NCBI RefSeq assembly: GCF_024345995.1
Contig: NZ_JAGQCE010000014.1
Coordinates: forward strand, 1 to 64,000
Reading direction: 5' to 3'
DNA: 64,000 bases
From: Synechococcus sp. Cruz-7E5
GTDB taxonomy: Bacteria > Cyanobacteriota > Cyanobacteriia > PCC-6307 > Cyanobiaceae
The notes under the pieces were generated by a model. It saw nothing but the letters and a program-made list of their open reading frames with translations. It ran no database searches and was not told the origin of the DNA. The translations under genes and the position numbers were made by a program. Positions 34,805 to 45,830 of this stretch are shown here, one piece after another; the stretch's first letter is position 1; every line of letters starts with the position of its first letter.

Positions 34805-37216
34805 GGAGCTGACTCTGGGATGGAAGATCTTCCCTCTGGTTTATAGGCAGGCTGCGGCGAACCGCCCAGACCTGGCCGAGGGCCAGGCCCCCGTCGTTGC
34901 CAGGGACCCGTTCGCCCCAGAAGGGGGTGAGACCGCCGGCCCGAAGCGCACGGATGGAGCGTTCGAGCAGGATCCGGTTCTGAAAGCACCCGCCTGCCAG
35001 GACCACCCTGGCCGCTCCTGTGTGCCGGGCTGCCGACACGGCCAGCGCCTGGATGGCCTGGCTCAAGCCGTTGTGGAATCTGGCGGCGCACACCGCGGTG
35101 GGGACTCCTGCGTTCTGGTCGGCCAGCAACGCCTCGATCAGTGGCTGCCAGTCGAGCCGGCCCATCGCCGGGAGGGGCAGCGGATAGGCCCCGGAATCAG
35201 CAGGGGCCTGCGCTGCGGCCCCCTCCAGCAGCAGGCCTCCCTGGCCTTCGTGGCTGAGCACCTGAGCCAGACCCAGCAGCGAGGCCACCGCATCGAACAG
35301 TCGCCCAACGCTGGAGCTCAGCGGGCTGTTGCAGCGACTTGCGATCGCCTGCAGCAAGAGGTGTCGTTCGTCCTGGGAGAAAGCAGCCAGCGTGTGGCGG
35401 GCGCCCGGGTGCTGGAGCACGGCGGATCCGGCCGCGGCCAGCAGGCCCAGGGCGGCGCGACGTGGTTCGGCCATGGCGCGCCCGGCCCCCGGCAGGGGAA
35501 ATGGGCGCAGGCTGGCCAGGCGGCGCCAGCCGTCGCTATCGATCTGCAGCAGTTCCCCACCCCAGAGGGGCGCCACGGGGTCGCTGCCGTAGCCCAGTCC
35601 GTCGAAGCAGAAGGCCAGCACCGGAGCGGCGAGCCGATGCTCCGCCATCACCGCCAGGGCGTGGGCGAGGTGGTGGGGCACCTCACGGTGTTCAAACGGC
35701 TGGGTGGCGGCCAGTTGATGGCTCAGTTGATGGCTGAGATAGCCCGGATGGGCGTCGCTGACGAGCAGGGCGCCGTCACCACCATGGTGTTCCAGCAGCT
35801 CCGCGACCCCCTCCGCCAGCCGTTGCTGGCAGGACCCCTCGGCCAGGTCGCCCAGGTGGGGAGCCAGCCAGACCCGGCTGCCGATCGCGAGGGCGGGAGC
35901 ACTTTTCAGATCGCCGCCGAGCGCCACCACCACTTGCTGCGCCAACTCCGAGGTGGTGGCTTCTGCGCCAGGCACGGTCGGCAGGGGCAGGGCCTCGGGT
36001 GCCATGCCCCGCGCCCGGCGGATCAGGGCCGGTCTGCCGTCGATCACCTGCAGCAGCGAGTCATCGAGGGGGCGGGCGATCGGGCGGTCGTGGCAGAGCC
36101 AGGCATCGGCGATTCCCGCCAGGCGTTCGATCGCTTCGTCCGGATCGGTGCAGAGCGTTTCGCCGCTGCGGTTGCCGCTGGTGGCCACCAGCGGCCGGCC
36201 GAAGGCGTGGATCAGCAGGTGGTGCAGGGGCGAGGCCGGCAGCATCACCCCCAGGGCCGGACTGCCCGGGGCGACAGCGGGGAAGTACTCCGCCACTGGC
36301 GCTCGCCGCCGCAGGAGCACGATCGGCGCGGCGGGATGCTGCAGGGCCTCCAGTTCGTCGGCGTCGAGCAGGCAGTGGGCTGAGATCCAGGCGGGATCTC
36401 CGACCAGCAGTGCGAAGGGTTTGGCGGGTCGCTGCTTGCGTCGCCGCAACCGGGCCACGGCAGCGGCATTGCCGGCGTCGACCAGTAGCTGGAAGCCGCC
36501 GATCCCCTGCAGGGCCACGATCCGGCCGTCGCCGAGCAGTTCGCAGGCGCGTTGGATCAGGGTCGCGCTGTCCTCTCTTCGCGGACTCCCAGAGGTTGGG
36601 GGCTGGGCCGCCTGCGTCCCGATCCGCAGGCTCAGGCGGGGGCCGCAGGCGGGACAGCCGATCGTCTCGGCGTGGAAGCGGCGGTTATGGGGATCGTTGA
36701 ACTCGTGTTGACAGCTCGGGCACAGCACGAAGCTGGCCAGGCTGGTGTGGGCGCGGGCGAACGGCTCAGCGGTGGCGATGCTGAAACGAGGTCCGCAGCT
36801 GCAGCAGCTGATGAAGGCGTAGCCGAAGCGGCGGTCGGCAGGGTCGCTGAGCTCCGCCAGGCAGGCTGCGCAGGGTGCCCGATCGGCCGCCAGCGATGGC
36901 GCCACCAGGCCGATGCCTAACGGCGTGGCGGCGCCTGCGGCGATCCGTACCGTCGCGGCAGGAGTGATGGCTGTGGGCGGCAACCAGCACGGCTCCAGCG
37001 GTTCCAGCTGGGCCGGAGGGGGGATCTCGCGGGGCAGCCGCTCCAGGAAAGACTCCAGCCGATCCCGCTCGCCCTCCAGATCGATCCGCACCGAGCCGCG
37101 CACGTTCTCCACCTCACCGGCCAGCTCCAGAGCCATGGCCAGCCGGTGGACGAAGGGACGAAAGCCGACCCCTTGCACGATCCCGCTGCAGCGCAGCTGA
37201 AGCCGTGCCCTGGGCC

Positions 37217-37220
<4 letters not shown>
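34740..37220 (-). CDS. hypF: Carbamoyltransferase HypF
   Basis: HypF converts carbamoyl phosphate to a carbamoyl adenylate and passes it to HypE. The domains appear in order: acylphosphatase (GIVQGVGFRPFVHRLA, residues 10-95), two zinc fingers (CAACLAEL and CCSCGPRF, then CPSCQHEF and CPACGPRL, about 116-205), a YrdC-like domain with RRRKQRPAKPFALLVGD, and a Kae1-like transferase domain with HHLAHALAVMAEH and VVLAGGCFQNRILLE. The length is 826 aa, normal to slightly long because about 25 residues past the conserved core (after SLPINQRED) are coded in the region that overlaps hypC. Confidence 0.95.
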
Positions 37221-38041
<821 letters not shown>

Positions 38042-38080
38042 GCAGGAGCTGCCATGCGCGGAGGGAATGTCATCGACACC

Positions 38081-38446
38081 TCAAGGCAGCTGCGGATCGT
38101 CGCCGCAGTCGAGATCCAGCGAGGCGAGCTGCAGCTCCCGCCCCTGAACCAGCTCCCGACTGATCGCGCCACAGTCCGGACATTCGCAGACCCCGTCATG
38201 GGCCGGGAACGTCTGGTGGCAGACGGCGCAGAAGGCTTGGGCCTGAATCGATTCGATCACCAGGGCGGCCCCCTCGCCCAGGGTTCCCGCCATCACCACG
38301 TCGAAGGCGAAGCGCAGCGCGTCCGGCTCCACGCCCGCCAGGCTGCCGATCCGCAGGGTGATCGTGCTGATGCGGCGGGCGTGATGCTCCCCTGCCCGCT
38401 CGAGAGCGAGATCACGGACCGCTTCCATCAGGCTCAGTTCATGCAA
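38081..38446 (-). CDS. hypA: Hydrogenase nickel incorporation protein HypA (TTG start)
   Basis: A nickel-delivery protein that pairs with HypB. I take the TTG at 38446 as start because it gives [12 protein letters not shown], whose His2 and Glu3 form the conserved Met-His-Glu nickel site of HypA; an ATG further upstream would add about 18 non-conserved residues. The zinc site has CAVCHQTF and CECPDCGA. The length is 121 aa. The start lies within the end of hoxW (8-nt overlap), which may couple translation. The unusual start codon may lower its synthesis relative to its neighbours. Confidence 0.93.
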   Translation of the reverse strand: MHELSLMEAVRDLALERAGEHHARRISTITLRIGSLAGVEPDALRFAFDVVMAGTLGEGAALVIESIQAQAFCAVCHQTFPAHDGVCECPDCGAISRELVQGRELQLASLDLDCGDDPQLP

Positions 38447-38927
38447 GGGAGTGGTCGAGCCAGGTGTGGAGCAGGCGCCGGGCCTCGGGCAGCAGGGCAC
38501 GCTGGGACGGGCTCATCGCCGGTCCATGGGGGAACGCGAAGGCCGGCACCAGCAGGATCGTGGCTGCGGGGCGGCTGTCGAACAGGAGGTCGGCCAGCGC
38601 CACCAGGGCCCCCGGCTCCAGGTGATGGCTGCCGCTGCCAGGCCCCGTCGCTGCGGAGGGCACCGGGCGCAGCTGCGGTCGGGCCGCTCCCGCTGGATCC
38701 GCCGCGGCAGCCAGCCAGGCATCGATGAACAGCACCCCGCTGCGGTCGACCAGATCGGCGGCCAGCTCCGGTGTGAGCTGATGCACCATCAGGGCGGTCA
38801 GATCGGAAGGATCAGTCCGATCGGAACGATCAGCCAGTGTTCCGGCCAGATGCCAGCCCACCCCATCGTCGCCGCGGAGGGGGTTGCCGATGCCGATCAC
38901 CAGCCTGCCCAACGCCGGCCTGCTCAA
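38439..38927 (-). CDS. hoxW: HoxH-specific maturation endopeptidase HoxW
   Basis: A hydrogenase maturation protease that removes the C-terminal peptide of the hydrogenase large subunit once nickel is inserted. The start [21 protein letters not shown] contains the invariant GNPLRGDDG with the nickel-sensing Asp. [15 protein letters not shown] supplies a second acidic ligand, and [19 protein letters not shown] a His. The length is 162 aa. It lies directly after hoxH with a 4-nt overlap, and HoxH here ends in a 24-residue tail suitable for cleavage. Confidence 0.94.
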   Translation of the reverse strand: MSRPALGRLVIGIGNPLRGDDGVGWHLAGTLADRSDRTDPSDLTALMVHQLTPELAADLVDRSGVLFIDAWLAAAADPAGAARPQLRPVPSAATGPGSGSHHLEPGALVALADLLFDSRPAATILLVPAFAFPHGPAMSPSQRALLPEARRLLHTWLDHSLA

Positions 38928-40363
38928 CGCCGGCGTTCGGCCAGGATCTGCCCGTCGGCTGCCAGGAGCTGCAGGTGCAGGGGCATCTGCCCCGCCGCAT
39001 GGGTTGAGCAGGAGAGGCAGGGGTCGAAGCAGCGGATGCCCGCCTCGACCCGATTGAGCATCGCCTCGGGAATCTCGGTGCCGGCCGGCACCGGATCAGG
39101 GATGTACTCCCTGGCGATCTGGTGGACGGTCTTGTTCATCGCCAGATTGTTCTGGCCGGTGGCAATGATCAGGTTGACCCGGGTCAGCAGGCCGTCGTCA
39201 TTCACCTGGTAGTGGTGAAAGAGGGTGCCGCGCGGCGCCTCACTCACCCCCACCGCCTCGTTGCGGTTGAGGCTGGCGCGGGAGCGGACCCGGCCGTTTC
39301 TGCACTCCGGATCATTCACCAGCTGCTCGATCGCTTCGAGGCAGGCCACGATCTCCACCAACCGGGCATGGTGATACGCGAAGGAGCTGGTGGCCACCCG
39401 GCCGCTGCGGTCGCGCAACTCCTCGAGTTCCCGGTCGGCCCAGGGGGTGCCGATTGAATCGCAGACATTGAGCCGGGCCAGGGGGCCCACCCGGTAGATC
39501 CCATCCGGGTATCCCAGGGGTTTGTAGTAGGGGAACTTGAGGTAGCTCCAGGGTTCCACCGCTTCCCCGAGGAAGGAGGCGTAGTCGTCCTCGCTGAGGC
39601 CATCCGCCACGATCGTGCCGTCGGGGGCGCGGAAGCGCAGCATCCCATCGATGTGTTCCCACCTGCCATCCGGGGTCACCAGACCCATGAACAGGCTGGG
39701 GAAATCACCGAACACCCGCTGCTCCTTCCGCAGCGGGCCATCCAGGAGGGTCTTGTAGAGATCGAGCGCCAGGGTGATGGTGGCCTTCGCTTCGGGGAGG
39801 CGATCCAGGATCCAGTCCTTCGCTTCGACACTGAGGGGCGTGCGCACGCCGCCGGGGACCGCCCAGGCGGAGTGGATCTTGCGACCGCCGAGCAGTTCCA
39901 GGATCTGCTGGCCGAACTGCCGCAGGCGGATGCCGGCCCGGGCCAGATCGGGATCGGCCGCCATCAGCCCGAAGACATTGCGCTTCGCCGGATCGCTCTC
40001 CCAGCCCAGCAGGAAGTCGGGGCTGCTGAGGTGGAAGAAGGAAAGGGCGTGGCTCTGGGTGAGCTGGGCCAGGTTGAGCAGGCGCCGCAGCTTGTCGGCG
40101 GCCGGGGGGATCTGCACCGCCAGGAGCTTGTCGCCGGTCTTGGCGGCGCAGAGCAGGTGGCTCACCGGGCAGATGCCGCAGATGCGGGCGGTGATGCCCG
40201 CCATCTCGGTGAACGGGCGGCCCTCGCAGAACTTCTCGAAGCCGCGATATTCCACCACGTGGAAGCGGGTGTCGATCAGGTGGCCGGCGGCATCGAGGTG
40301 GAGGGTGATCTTGGCGTGCCCTTCGATGCGGGTGACCGGATCGATGACGACGGTGCGGGTCAT
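38924..40363 (-). CDS. hoxH: Bidirectional [NiFe]-hydrogenase large subunit HoxH
   Basis: The catalytic subunit that carries the NiFe(CN)2CO centre and converts protons and H2. [19 protein letters not shown] is typical of group 3d enzymes. The four nickel-binding cysteines are in [11 protein letters not shown] (Cys62 and Cys65) and DPCLSCSTH (Cys449 and Cys452). Cleavage after His455 would remove the last 24 residues ([10 protein letters not shown] to RRR). I use the ATG at 40363 (479 aa) because it matches family N-termini; an ATG at 40393 that overlaps the hoxY stop is an alternative. It is part of the hoxEFUYH set. Confidence 0.97.
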   Translation of the reverse strand: MTRTVVIDPVTRIEGHAKITLHLDAAGHLIDTRFHVVEYRGFEKFCEGRPFTEMAGITARICGICPVSHLLCAAKTGDKLLAVQIPPAADKLRRLLNLAQLTQSHALSFFHLSSPDFLLGWESDPAKRNVFGLMAADPDLARAGIRLRQFGQQILELLGGRKIHSAWAVPGGVRTPLSVEAKDWILDRLPEAKATITLALDLYKTLLDGPLRKEQRVFGDFPSLFMGLVTPDGRWEHIDGMLRFRAPDGTIVADGLSEDDYASFLGEAVEPWSYLKFPYYKPLGYPDGIYRVGPLARLNVCDSIGTPWADRELEELRDRSGRVATSSFAYHHARLVEIVACLEAIEQLVNDPECRNGRVRSRASLNRNEAVGVSEAPRGTLFHHYQVNDDGLLTRVNLIIATGQNNLAMNKTVHQIAREYIPDPVPAGTEIPEAMLNRVEAGIRCFDPCLSCSTHAAGQMPLHLQLLAADGQILAERRR

Positions 40364-40392
40364 GGCGGCAGCAGCGGGGGGACGGGACTCCA

Positions 40393-41010
40393 TCAGCCGA
40401 ATCGGATCATCTCGGCCCCTTCCATCACCGGCCGTTCTCCGGCCAGCAGCGGGGCGATCGCCTCCTTGATCCGCTGGGCCGAGGGTGGGCAACCGGGCAG
40501 GAACAGGTCGACGGCGATCACCTCATGCAGGGGCAGCACCCGTGGCAGCAGCTCGGGCACGATGCCGGGGGCGAAGGGGAGCTGGGCTCCGGTGTCAGCC
40601 AGTTCGAGGTAGCCCCGCTCCAGCACTGCCTGCTGACTGCTGCCATCGGCGCTGGCCCAGAGGTTGCGCAGACCCGGCACGTTCGCGGTGACGGCGCAGT
40701 CACCGAACGAGATCACCAGCCGCGTGCGCTGGCGCACGATGCGGGCCAGCTCGAGATTGTCCACGTTGGCTACCGCGCCCTCCACCAGGCACACATCGAC
40801 GTTCTCGGGGTAGGTCTTGGTGTCGATCCCCACGGGTGAAAACACCACATCGGCCACAGCGGCCAGATCGAAGAGAAATTCGTCGAGATCCAGAAAAGAC
40901 ATGTGGCAGCCCGAGCAGCCCGCCAGCCAGACCGTGGCCAGCCGCAGCTTGGGTCGATCCGGGAGCCCTGCGGCGGATGGCTCAGGCGCCGATTGGTCGG
41001 GGCTGGTCAT
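40393..41010 (-). CDS. hoxY: Bidirectional [NiFe]-hydrogenase small subunit HoxY
   Basis: The small subunit, with an iron-sulfur cluster proximal to the NiFe site. After a 20-residue hydrophilic lead ([20 protein letters not shown]) comes [20 protein letters not shown], with the first two cluster cysteines (Cys32 and Cys35); further ligands are in [13 protein letters not shown] and [16 protein letters not shown]. The length is 205 aa, normal for HoxY, without the Tat signal of uptake hydrogenases, which confirms a cytoplasmic bidirectional enzyme. The ATG at 41010 overlaps the hoxU stop by ATGA. Confidence 0.96.
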   Translation of the reverse strand: MTSPDQSAPEPSAAGLPDRPKLRLATVWLAGCSGCHMSFLDLDEFLFDLAAVADVVFSPVGIDTKTYPENVDVCLVEGAVANVDNLELARIVRQRTRLVISFGDCAVTANVPGLRNLWASADGSSQQAVLERGYLELADTGAQLPFAPGIVPELLPRVLPLHEVIAVDLFLPGCPPSAQRIKEAIAPLLAGERPVMEGAEMIRFG

Positions 41011-41726
41011 TGGTTTCTCCAGACGTGCTCGTCGCGGGCGGCCTTGAGCAGGGCGGGGCGGTCGCTGTGGCGCAGCTTCTCGGCGGTGGTGTCTTCCTTG
41101 TGGAAGATGGCCCCGGTGGGACAGACGTCGACACACTTGCCGCAGTTGGTGCAGGCCTCCACCTCTCCCCAGGGCTGATCCAGCCCGGCCACGATGTGGC
41201 AATGGCTGCCGCGGCTGCCCACGTCCCAGACGTGCGCCCCTTCGATCTCATCGCAGACCCGCACGCAGCGGGTACAGAGGATGCAGCGGTTGTGGTCGAT
41301 GGCGAAGAGGGGATGGGAGGCGTCCACGACGCGTTGGGGGTATTGATAAGGGAAGCGGGAGTGGTCCATGCCCACCTGCACGGCCACGTTCTGCAGTTCA
41401 CAGTTGCCGTTGGCCACGCAGAAGGCGCAGACGTGGTTGCCTTCCGCGAAGAACAGCTCCACGGCCATGCGGCGGTAGTCGAGCAGCTGGTGGGTGTGGG
41501 TATGGATCGCCATCCCCTCGCTGGCGGCGGTGGTGCAGGCGGGCATGAGCCGGTTGCTTCCCTCCACCTCCACCAGACACAGCCGGCAGGCCCCCACCGG
41601 TTCGAGCCCGTCGAGGTGGCAGAGCAGGGGAATCTCCACCCCGGCGGCTCGGGTGGCTTCCAGCAGGCTGGCACCCTCCGGGATGGCGACCTCCTTGCCG
41701 TTCACGCTGAGAGTGATGACGCTCAT
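41007..41726 (-). CDS. hoxU: Hydrogenase diaphorase subunit HoxU
   Basis: An iron-sulfur subunit that links the diaphorase module HoxEF to the hydrogenase module HoxYH; it is homologous to the N-terminal part of complex I NuoG. The [2Fe-2S] site is in [20 protein letters not shown]. His/Cys ligands follow in the [13 protein letters not shown] and [13 protein letters not shown] region. Two ferredoxin-type clusters are in [14 protein letters not shown] and [17 protein letters not shown]. The length is 239 aa. It overlaps hoxF and hoxY by 4 nt on either side. Confidence 0.96.
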   Translation of the reverse strand: MSVITLSVNGKEVAIPEGASLLEATRAAGVEIPLLCHLDGLEPVGACRLCLVEVEGSNRLMPACTTAASEGMAIHTHTHQLLDYRRMAVELFFAEGNHVCAFCVANGNCELQNVAVQVGMDHSRFPYQYPQRVVDASHPLFAIDHNRCILCTRCVRVCDEIEGAHVWDVGSRGSHCHIVAGLDQPWGEVEACTNCGKCVDVCPTGAIFHKEDTTAEKLRHSDRPALLKAARDEHVWRNQ

Positions 41727-43345
41727 GGCTGCTCACACAGGGCGGGCTGACGGCAGGCCGCTTCGTATTCGTGGCGGAAGTAGCGGAGGGTGCTGAGCAC
41801 CGGGTTGGGAGCTGACTGGCCGAGGCCGCAGAGGCTGGTGGCCTTCACCATGCGGCACAGCGCATCGAGCTTCGCCATGTCGGCGGGGCTGGCGCGCCGC
41901 TCGACGAATCTGTCGAGCAACTGGGCGAGCTGCACGGTGCCGGCACGGCACGGCACGCACTTGCCGCAGCTTTCGTTGACGCTGAAGCGCATGAAGTGGC
42001 GCGCCACTTCCGGCATCGAGGTGGTTTCTCCCATCACCACCATGCCGCCCGAGCCCATCATCGAACCCAGTTCCATCAGGCTTTCGTAGTCGACGGGTGT
42101 ATCGAGCAGCTCGGCGGGGATGCAGCCTCCGGAGGGGCCGCCGGTCTGGACGGCCTTGATCGGTGTGCCGTCGGGGACGCCGCCGCCGATCACCTCCACG
42201 ACGCTGCGCAGGGTGGTCCCCATCGGCACCTCCACCAGACCGGTGTTGGTCACGGCGCCGGAGAGCGCGAACACCTTGGTGCCCTTGCTGCCGGCCGTCC
42301 CCATCGCGGCATACCAGTCGCCGCCTTCGCGCAGGATCACCGGCACGGCCGCGATCGTCTCGACGTTGTTGATCAGGGTGGGCGCGCCCCACAGCCCGGA
42401 CTGGGCTGGGTAGGGGGGGCGGGGCCTGGGCATGCCTCGCTGCCCCTGGATCGACTGCAGCAGGGCGGTTTCTTCGCCGCAGACGTAGGCGCCCGCCCCG
42501 ACACGCACCTCGATCGTGAGAGCGAAGGAGGTGCCGTCGATGCCGTTGCCGAGCAGCCCGGCGCGCCGGGCCTGCTGCAGGGCCTTGCGCAGCCGCTCGA
42601 CCGCCAGGGGGTATTCGGCGCGGACATAGACGTAGCCCCGGTCGGCACCGACGGCATAGGCCGCGATGGCGAGACCCTCCAGCAGCCGGTGAGGGTCGCT
42701 CTCGAGCACACTGCGGTCCATGAAGGCACCGGGATCGCCTTCGTCTGCGTTGCAGACCACGTAGCGGGGACCGGGCGGCTGCAGGGCCACCGTGTCCCAC
42801 TTCAGGCCCGTGGGGTAGCCCCCGCCTCCCCGTCCGCGCAGACCGCTGAGCTTCACCTGCTCACGAACCTCCTCCGGGGTGAGTTCATGCAGGCAGCGGC
42901 GCAGCTGGCTGTAGGTCCCGAAGGCGATCGCATCGTCGATCGACTCGGGATCCACCTGGCCGCAGCCTTCCAGCACCACGGACGATTGCAGGGCGAAGAA
43001 GGGCAGCTGGGCGTCAAGCCGGCTGGCCTGAAGGATGTCGTTGCCGTTGTCGCCGCTGCCGTGGTCGTCGTTGCGGGCGGCCTCGATCAGGGCGCCCGCC
43101 TCGGTGGGTGGAACGGCGCCATAGAGGGTGGTGCCGCCGGGGCCGTCGCAGGCCACCAGGGGCCCCCTGCCGCACAGCCGCAGGCAGCCCACCGGTTTGA
43201 TCGCAAGCTCCTGGGCCGTGTGGCCTGCGGCATCCCGGGCCGCTTCCAGAGCGGCCTGCAGCTCCTCGCTGCCGGCGCTGCGGCAGCCGCTGGCCCCGCA
43301 GCAGCGCAGCTGACGGGCAGGGGTGGTTGAGCCAGAGCTGCTCAT
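41723..43345 (-). CDS. hoxF: Hydrogenase diaphorase subunit HoxF (NADH/FMN binding)
   Basis: A NuoF-like subunit that binds FMN, NAD(P)H and a [4Fe-4S] cluster and passes electrons between nucleotides and the hydrogenase. It has an N-terminal thioredoxin-like part (CCGASGCRSAGSEELQ), the glycine-rich nucleotide segment SGLRGRGGGGYPTGLKW, the FMN region NADEGDPGAFMDR and the NAD-binding AYVCGEETALLQSIQG. The C-terminal cluster site is NESCGKCVPCRAGTVQLAQLL plus a later Cys. The length is 540 aa. The stop overlaps the hoxU start by 4 nt. Confidence 0.96.
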   Translation of the reverse strand: MSSSGSTTPARQLRCCGASGCRSAGSEELQAALEAARDAAGHTAQELAIKPVGCLRLCGRGPLVACDGPGGTTLYGAVPPTEAGALIEAARNDDHGSGDNGNDILQASRLDAQLPFFALQSSVVLEGCGQVDPESIDDAIAFGTYSQLRRCLHELTPEEVREQVKLSGLRGRGGGGYPTGLKWDTVALQPPGPRYVVCNADEGDPGAFMDRSVLESDPHRLLEGLAIAAYAVGADRGYVYVRAEYPLAVERLRKALQQARRAGLLGNGIDGTSFALTIEVRVGAGAYVCGEETALLQSIQGQRGMPRPRPPYPAQSGLWGAPTLINNVETIAAVPVILREGGDWYAAMGTAGSKGTKVFALSGAVTNTGLVEVPMGTTLRSVVEVIGGGVPDGTPIKAVQTGGPSGGCIPAELLDTPVDYESLMELGSMMGSGGMVVMGETTSMPEVARHFMRFSVNESCGKCVPCRAGTVQLAQLLDRFVERRASPADMAKLDALCRMVKATSLCGLGQSAPNPVLSTLRYFRHEYEAACRQPALCEQP

Positions 43346-43890
43346 GCGGGCACCGCTCCTGCTGCCGGCATGCCCGTGCTCTCGAGAACGGCATCGAGGG
43401 CCTCGGGCTGATCGATCGGCAGCTTCGTGACCAGCACACCGTCGACAACCAGCACCGGCGCCTGGCCGCAGGCACCAAGGCAGCTCACGTGCTGGACGGC
43501 CCAGATGCCGTTGCCGGCCGGGTCATCGAGCTTCACCCCGAGCCGTTGCTCGAGGCGGGCAGCGACGTCGGCCCCCCCTTTGACGAAACAGGCTGTGCCC
43601 AGGCAGACGGCGCAACGGTGGGGGGTGGGGGGCTCCAGCGTGAAGAGGTGATAGAAGCTGGCCACTCCGTAGACCCGGCTCAGGGGCATCCGCAGCTGGC
43701 GGGCCACCTGATCAAGAGCCTGTTTCGGGAGATAGCCATGGATCTCCTGGACCTGGTGGAGCACCTCGATCAGGGCATCGGGCTGGGCCCCATGCCGGCG
43801 GATGACCTGGGCAATCTTGCGGCTGGCGATCTCCTCGGCCGAAAGAGATGGCTTGGATGCGGCGGGTCGGGCGGGGCTGGTTGCGGTCAT
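43342..43890 (-). CDS. hoxE: Hydrogenase diaphorase subunit HoxE
   Basis: A NuoE-like [2Fe-2S] thioredoxin-fold subunit of the HoxEFU diaphorase. The family pattern MPLSRVYGVASFYHLFTLEPP is present, and the four ligands are in CAVCLGTACFVKGGA and VQHVSCLGACGQAPVLVVDG. The length is 182 aa; the first 30 residues are Ala/Pro/Ser-rich. It is the first gene of the fourteen-gene operon, so its upstream region (43891-44149) should hold the main promoter. It overlaps hoxF by 4 nt. Confidence 0.96.
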   Translation of the reverse strand: MTATSPARPAASKPSLSAEEIASRKIAQVIRRHGAQPDALIEVLHQVQEIHGYLPKQALDQVARQLRMPLSRVYGVASFYHLFTLEPPTPHRCAVCLGTACFVKGGADVAARLEQRLGVKLDDPAGNGIWAVQHVSCLGACGQAPVLVVDGVLVTKLPIDQPEALDAVLESTGMPAAGAVPA

Positions 43891-44149
43891 GCGCTTTTCC
43901 GCACTCCAACCATTTGTTAGCCACGGTTTCGGCCGCAGGCATTCAGCTGGGGGGGCGTGCGGGGGATTGCTGACATCGGCCTGATGCCGTTCGCGCTACC
44001 GGCTGGAACCACAGCACCGGTATGGGCGACCGGATCGATCAGGATCGCGGCTGACAGGCCAGATCAGGCCGTCATCTCCAGGTCAGAAGGGCTCGCCACG
44101 ACCGCCAGCCTGCTCCAAAGCTTCAACGCTCCACATTGCGCCACACGCC
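43891..44149 (+). promoter_or_regulatory. Intergenic region between hoxE and the Coq4-like gene
   Basis: This noncoding stretch of 259 nt separates two genes pointing away from each other, so it should hold the promoter of the hox-hyp-nifJ operon (minus strand) and that of the Coq4-like gene (plus strand). On the hox side a weak TAACAAAT (43912-43919, minus strand) could act as a -10 element, but no convincing -35 partner is seen. LexA and AbrB-type regulators bind hox promoters in Synechocystis; I cannot identify their sites here. Confidence 0.35.
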
Positions 44150-44923
44150 ATGGGTTTCCGCTACCTCAACTCGATCGCCGCCCAGCACAACCTGCAGGAC
44201 TTTCTCGAACTCGTCGACCTGGCGGTGGGGGGCGGCAAGGACGCGGGGAATGTGTTTCTGCTGTCCCATCGGTTGCGGGAGTCGAACCCTATGAAGCTGT
44301 GCACCCGGATCCTGCAGAAGGACCCGGCCTCCGCCGCCCTGATCAAGGAACGCCGGCTCTGCGGCCCCTACGACGTGGAGGCCCTGGCCGCCTTGCCCAA
44401 GGGCACGCTCGGACACACCTACGCCACGGTGCTCAACGCCCACGGCTACGACATCAACTTCTTCCCTGAACCAGCCTTCTACAACAACCTGGAGACCGAA
44501 GCCGACTACATCAATTACCGGGTGTTCGCCACGCACGATCTCCACCACATCCTCAGCGGCTACAGCCTCGACAACTACGGGGAGATCGGTGTGATCAGCA
44601 TCAGCGTGGGCCAGTTCAACCATCCCGGTCTGGGCTTCACCGATCTGGTGTCGCTGATGCTCAGCTGGCTGATGGGCAGCACCCCCGCCGCCGAACTGAG
44701 CACCGTTGAGGACCAGGCACGCACGGCCAGGGCCATTCTGCGGCTGATCGTGGATGGCCTCGATACCGGTGCCGCTGCCCAGCGGCTCTTCCCGGTGATC
44801 TGGGAGGAGCGCATGGGGCAGGACCTCGAGGAGCTGCGCGCCGAGCTGGGCCTGATCCCGGTGCGTGAGGGTGTGCGCAGCTGGTACAGCAACCCGGCGG
44901 TGGCCGCGGCTCTGGCAGCCTGA
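44150..44923 (+). CDS. Coq4-family protein
   Basis: A protein of 257 aa with the Coq4 signature: the zinc motif FATHDLHHILSGYSLDNYGE (HDXXHX11E) lies around residues 126-145. Other family regions are LGHTYATVLNAHGYDINFF and VISISVGQFNHPGLGFTDLVSLML. Coq4 in eukaryotes and proteobacteria is needed for ubiquinone assembly and C1 decarboxylation/hydroxylation, but cyanobacteria make plastoquinone, so its substrate here is unknown. It is transcribed away from the hox operon; the desaturase gene follows 28 nt later on the same strand and may be cotranscribed. Confidence 0.85.
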   Translation: MGFRYLNSIAAQHNLQDFLELVDLAVGGGKDAGNVFLLSHRLRESNPMKLCTRILQKDPASAALIKERRLCGPYDVEALAALPKGTLGHTYATVLNAHGYDINFFPEPAFYNNLETEADYINYRVFATHDLHHILSGYSLDNYGEIGVISISVGQFNHPGLGFTDLVSLMLSWLMGSTPAAELSTVEDQARTARAILRLIVDGLDTGAAAQRLFPVIWEERMGQDLEELRAELGLIPVREGVRSWYSNPAVAAALAA

Positions 44924-44951
44924 GTCTCCGTAACCGGGGCCAGCGCCTAAC

Positions 44952-45830
44952 GTGAACTTCTCTTTACAGAAGTTCCCCCTGAACAGCGGTCGTACTCGCT
45001 TTCTCTATGCACTGGGCCCGGTCTTCATCGTGGTGTCGCACCTCGGTTGCCTGCTGCTGCTGGTCACCGGGCTGAGCCTGGCGGCCGCGGCCTGGGCGCT
45101 GGCGCTTTACCTGATCCGGATGCTGGCCACCACCGCGATCTATCACCGCCTGATCACCCATGGCAGCTACCGGGCGCCCAGGCCGGTGCACTGGATCGGT
45201 TCCCTTGTGGGGGCCTCGGCGGGGCAGATGGGACCGAGCTGGTGGAAGGCCCATCACCTGGCCCACCATCGCCATGTGGACACCGACCTCGATCCCCATT
45301 CGCCCCTGAAGCCCCAGGCGGGCCTCGGTGGATTCTGGCGCTCGCAGGTGGGCTGGCTGCTGGCGCCCACGTTCTTCCCGGAGCGGTTGCCCGCCGACGT
45401 TGAGGCCGATCCGGTGCTCAGGCTGATCGATCGCCTGCATTTCGTGCCGCTGCTGGCCCTGGGCGGGTTGTCCTACGCCCTGGGCGGACTGGAGTGGCTG
45501 GCGGCCTTCTTCCTGAGCACCACCGTGCTCTTCCACGGGGTGGCCACGGTGAATTCTCTGGCCCACCTGGCCGGGGAGCGGCCGTTCATCACCAACGACA
45601 TGAGCCGCAACAACGGCTGGGTGGCACTGATCACCCTCGGTGAGGGCTGGCACAACCTGCATCACGCCTGCCAGTGGTCGGTGCGGCAGGGCTACGGGGT
45701 GCGAGGCGGCCGCATCAGGCAGCTGCCTGATCCCACCTACGTTTTCATCCGCGGCCTCGAGCGCCTGGGCTGGGCGGATCGGCTGCGCCTGCCGGCTGCG
45801 GAGGATCTGCTGGCGCGGGCACGCCCATGA
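44952..45830 (+). CDS. Acyl-lipid/acyl-CoA desaturase family protein
   Basis: A membrane-bound diiron desaturase, 292 aa. Histidine boxes are YHRLITHGSY (HX4H, about residue 63), KAHHLAHHRHVDTD (HXXHH, about 97), and GEGWHNLHHACQW (HXXHH, about 233). Two pairs of hydrophobic segments (about 20-55 and 155-190) fit the four-helix topology. The start is GTG at 44952. This is the Delta-9 stearoyl-type group; the exact position of the double bond cannot be read. Its 3' end overlaps the convergent cupin gene by 86 nt. Confidence 0.93.
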   Translation: MNFSLQKFPLNSGRTRFLYALGPVFIVVSHLGCLLLLVTGLSLAAAAWALALYLIRMLATTAIYHRLITHGSYRAPRPVHWIGSLVGASAGQMGPSWWKAHHLAHHRHVDTDLDPHSPLKPQAGLGGFWRSQVGWLLAPTFFPERLPADVEADPVLRLIDRLHFVPLLALGGLSYALGGLEWLAAFFLSTTVLFHGVATVNSLAHLAGERPFITNDMSRNNGWVALITLGEGWHNLHHACQWSVRQGYGVRGGRIRQLPDPTYVFIRGLERLGWADRLRLPAAEDLLARARP

